Under the pieces are notes generated by a model. The model saw nothing but the letters and a program-made list of their open reading frames with translations. It had not been told where the DNA came from and did not search any database. Below, in pieces: positions 60,442 to 64,000 of a stretch of DNA of 64,000 nt. The position numbers and the translations under genes are program-made. The stretch is from the NCBI GenBank assembly GCA_003415625.1, contig PYIU01000005.1, positions 3,539,001-3,603,000 on the forward strand, given 5' to 3'. This DNA comes from Aquanectria penicillioides (lineage: Eukaryota > Ascomycota > Sordariomycetes > Hypocreales > Nectriaceae). Every line of letters starts with the position of its first letter. Within the stretch, counting starts at the first letter, position 1.

Positions 60442-63400
60442 ATGGACACAATCAACTTCGACATCAACGATGCGCTTAAGCATTACATGTCTGACCCGGC
60501 CAGCATCCCCACACCCGAGGCCGACAGCGCTCTATTCGACTGCGAAAATGACCCTGAGGCCCTCACAAACCCCGTCATCAACTCCGTGTTGAACCCCATT
60601 GTTGACGCAGTCGCCGACAATCCGGACGCCATCATGCGCGCCTCAAATATGGACTCGCTCCAGTTCCTCCTCAAGTTAGCTCCCACTTCCCTTGACCCCT
60701 CCTCTCCCGATCCTCCTTCGGCTTCGTTGGGACGCGTTTCTGAGCTACCTGAACCCGATAGATATACGGCCTACCTCCCCACCCATGCCCTCAGCAAGAT
60801 ATTCGATCTCATCATGAGCGGTTTGAGTGCCGAGGCCGACGCCGTTCACAGCGATGTCGACTCCCCGGACGAGCAGGACTCTGTGCCCCACCACAAAAAG
60901 CTCCTCGAGATCTACGGCTTTCTTCTACAATGGACCATTGCAGCAGTCGAGACTAAGGCCGCTGAGAAGTCCTCAGCAGCTCCTGCCGCCCGCGGGCGCG
61001 GCAAGCCCAAGAAGGGTGCCACCAAGGACAAGGAGGCAGCATGGGACTCTGCAAACCAGCTTCAGGCGGCCCTCGACATCATGTGCAAGGTCCTGAAGCT
61101 TAAGCTCTCTAAAATCTTCCTTACCACGAGTGAAAGAGATACATTCATCGGTTTGCTTACCCGACCCGTTTACATGATCCTCGAGAGCGAGCAGCGAGTC
61201 AAGGCTACCGCCATTCGCATGCACTGCTTCAAGGTTTTGTGTATCGCAGTCAAGCATCATGGCCATGGATATGGTATGTTTAGTCAACGTAGTTTATTTC
61301 AATCTGGCCTGAATCTAACAAAGTGCAGCCGCCCAAATCAATATTATCCAGAACCTCACATACTTCGAGCATCTCTCAGAACCCATGGCCGAATTTCTAC
61401 ACATCCTCGCTGAGACCTACGACTATCCACAGCTTGCGGATGAGGTGTTGAGAGAAATCAGTAATAAGGAATTCAACTCCAACGATACCCGAGGGCCCAA
61501 GTCTGTCTCGGCATTCATTGCCAAGCTCTCGGAACTGGCTCCTCGTCTAGTCATTAAGCAGATGACGATGCTTGCCAAGCAGCTAGATAGTGAAGTAAGC
61601 CTGTCCACTCATGCTTAGAAAGTGCGCTTCTAACATCGCCAGTCGTATACCCTTCGATGCGCTTTGATTGAAGTCTGTGGCAACATGGTTGCCCACCTCA
61701 GCAAGCAGGACGAACGAAGCGAAAACCACAAGTCCCAACTCAACGCTTTCTTTGACGTGCTTGAGGAGCGATTCCTAGATATCAACCCATACTGCCGATG
61801 CAGGACCCTCCAGGTTTATATGAGGCTTTGCGAGCTTGATCAGAAGTTCCCCAAGCGACGCCAAAAGGCCGCCGAGCTCGCCTGCCGCAGCCTCGAGGAC
61901 AAGAGCAGCAACGTCAGGCGAAACGCCATTAAGCTTCTTGGCACTCTCATCAAAACCCATCCCTTCACTGTGATGCATGGCGCACAGCTCTCGAAGAAGG
62001 AATGGCAGGCCCGTCAGGACAAGGTTGAGGAGGAACTAAACGCTCTGAAGCCCCCCCTGGCATGCCAGGTTTTGGTGGTGAGAATGCCAACACTACGGTC
62101 GACACCCAGCTCCTAGACGATGCTACTCAAATCGGCTCTCCCGAGAAGCCTAGGCCCATGACTGAGGAAGACAAGCTGGAGGCCATCAAGAAGGCTCAGG
62201 AGGAGGCTGCTACCAGCGAGGCCATTGAAAAGCTTACGCTCACCAAAAGATATTACAACGAGGCTCTCAAATTTATCGACGTCCTTCATGACGCAACGGG
62301 CACCATTTGCCAGCTCCTGGGATCAAGGAACAAGAGCGAGGTCATCGAGGCTATCGATTACTTTGAGGTTGGCGACGCCTACAATATCGAGCAGAACAAG
62401 GACGGTATCCGACGTATGCTCCGTCTGATCTGGACCAAGGGCAACAGCGACGAGGGCAAGGGAGTGCAAACTCATCTTATTGAGTGCTACAAGCGACTCT
62501 TCTTCGAGGCCCCCGACTCCTTCAGCCCCAACGATGCTGCAAACTACATTGCTCGAAACATGATCAGTTTGACATTTGGCGCAACCCCTGCCGAACTGAC
62601 CTCCCTAGAGCAGTTGCTCGCAACTATGATGAAGGGAGGCATGATCCCCGAAGTCGTCATCAACAAATTGTGGCAAGTCTATGGCGTTCAGAAGCGGGAG
62701 ATTTCTCGCACTCAGCGACGAGGCGCCATCATTATTTTGGGTATGCTGGCAACGGCAAATCCTGAGATTGTCGTCGGCGAAATGGAAACCATGCTTCGCA
62801 CCGGTCTAGGTGCTCACGGTCGAAACGACTTGCAGTTGGCCAAGTACACATGCATTGCTCTCAGAAGGATCAACCCCACTGGCAGACAGGCCAAGGATTC
62901 CACAGTCAAGTTCTCCCGCCTGCCCAATGACCATGCAGTCTCGGTCAGACTGGCAGCCATTACCGAAGTCCCTTCAGACAGCAAGGAGTGGTACGGTGTG
63001 GCAGAGCAGGCCATCAACGCCATCTATGCTGTTTCCAAGCACCCAGACACTCTATGCTCGGACATCATTCGTCGAAAGACGCGCCAAGTCTTTAGTCATC
63101 CCCAATCACGCCCCGGATCTCGTCCAGTCTCTCGGGATGACACCAAAGTGGCCCCAGATGCCGACCGAACTGTCACACAGGGTGAGAAGCCCAAGAAGCG
63201 GGATAACGCTATTGCTCTGTCTCAGCTCTTGTTCATCGTTGGACACGTAGCCATTAAGCAAATCGTCCACCTCGAGCTGTGTGAGCTTGACTTCAAGCGC
63301 AGAAAGCAGGAGAAGGAGAAGCTAGCACCTACCAAGTCAGACAAGGACAAGGAAGATGCTGACGAGCTAGACCTCATCGGCGGAACCACTGAGGATGACT

Positions 63401-64000
63401 TCACCGAGGCCATGGCCCACATCCGAGAAAGAGAACTCTTGTATGGACCCAACTCGTTACTGGCCGTGTTTGGTCCTCTGGTTTCTGAAATCTGCGCCAA
63501 CAACACTACGTATGCCGATAAAGGCCTTCAAGCTGCTGCAACCCTATGCCTGGCGAAGCTCATGTGCGTGTCGGCCGAGTACTGCGAAGCTAACCTGCCT
63601 CTGCTCATCACTATTATGGAGCGCTCCCCCGACGCCACTGTCCGATCCAACGCTGTCATTGCTTTGGGCGACATGGCTGTTTGCTTCAACCACTTGATTG
63701 ACGAAAACACGGACTTTTTGTACCGCCGTCTTGCTGATAACGATGTATCAGTGAAGCGAACATGCTTGATGACGCTAACGTTCCTGATCTTGGCTGGTCA
63801 GGTCAAGGTCAAGGGACAACTGGGCGAGATGGCTAAGTGCATGGAGGATGAGGACCGTCGCATTGCAGACCTGGCGAGAATGTTCTTCACCGAGCTCAGC
63901 ACCAAGGACAATGCCGTGTATAATCACTTTGTGGATATGTTCAGTCTGCTTAGTGCGGGCGGTAACATGAATGAAGAGAGCTTTCGCAGGGTTGTGCGGT
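60442..64000 (+). CDS. CND1: Condensin complex subunit 1 (Cnd1/Ycs4, CAP-D2), 3' truncated, one-base frameshift
   Basis: This is a HEAT-repeat regulatory subunit of condensin, which compacts chromosomes for mitosis. Exons are 60442-61273, 61329-61594 and 61643 to beyond the window, with introns of 55 and 48 nt (gtatgt and gtaagc donors). The protein begins MDTINFDINDALKHYM. The N-terminal Cnd1 domain is followed by HEAT-like repeats, for example CRSLEDKSSNVRRNAIKLLG and ATVRSNAVIALGDMAVCFNH, the latter being the highly conserved family signature. A Lys-rich linker precedes WDSANQLQAAL. The frame is broken at the C run 62051-62057: NALKPP reads on into the wrong phase, and GMPGFGGENAN continues one base away, near residue 502. 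Eight Cs would restore it, and no intron fits. About 1150 codons are in the window, so most of the protein is present. Confidence 0.93.
62051..62057 (+). other. Frameshift site in the condensin subunit gene
   Basis: Seven Cs stand where the conserved frame needs eight. It is the same kind of change as in the permease gene: loss of one C in a C run of a gene that otherwise looks under selection. Confidence 0.8.

Noticed and set aside
1..64000. tRNA genes, rRNA genes, CRISPR arrays and bacterial-type features
   Set aside because: No convincing tRNA A/B-box pair, rRNA segment or spaced repeat array was seen by eye, and the gene structures are eukaryotic.

Overview
The window looks like nuclear DNA of a filamentous ascomycete, probably a sordariomycete of the Hypocreales type. 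Genes have short GT-AG introns of about 48-142 nt with gtaagt/gtatgt/gtgagc donors and ctaac branch sites. Housekeeping genes (RPL28, CDC7, CHL1, condensin subunit 1) are GC-balanced. They sit beside a 28-kb AT-rich block whose mutations are C-to-T and G-to-A, the signature of repeat-induced point mutation (RIP).

Left arm (1-18387). The 3' end of a mitochondrial acyl carrier protein gene is followed by a three-exon CCCH zinc-finger gene on the minus strand (1952-3899). A gene desert of ordinary composition (3900-13678) comes next, then two decayed minus-strand coding relics (13679-15428). A minus-strand GCN4-like bZIP gene (stop at 16571) follows; its coding frame has no in-frame AUG but has an upstream ORF.

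Central block (18388-46536). This is three LTR retrotransposons nested like Russian dolls. The outer Ty1/copia element (O, plus strand, 259-nt LTRs, 5-bp target duplication ggttt) was hit by a minus-strand Ty3/gypsy element (M, 311-nt LTRs, target duplication attgc). M was in turn hit by a plus-strand Ty3/gypsy element (I, 383-nt LTRs, target duplication atag). Subtracting M leaves O at about 5.5 kb, a normal copia length. No open frame in the block exceeds about 65 codons, but gag zinc knuckles, protease, integrase, reverse transcriptase and RNase H are still readable through the RIP damage. In each LTR pair the outer edges are the least mutated parts, which suggests insertion and RIP alternated over time.

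Right arm (46537-64000). After about 2 kb without genes come: a GPI-anchored secreted protein; an unrecognised two-exon gene; an FCY2-like purine-cytosine permease with a one-base frameshift; CHL1 (DNA helicase for sister-chromatid cohesion) diverging from RPL28; CDC7 (replication kinase) diverging from condensin subunit 1, which runs off the end. CHL1, CDC7 and condensin all act in S phase and chromosome segregation, and an MluI cell-cycle box lies in the CDC7/condensin promoter. Both the permease and the condensin gene lack one C in a C run, which hints at assembly error rather than true gene death.

Exon boundaries were set by eye from splice consensus and reading-frame continuity. No database search was run, so family names rest on recognised motifs.
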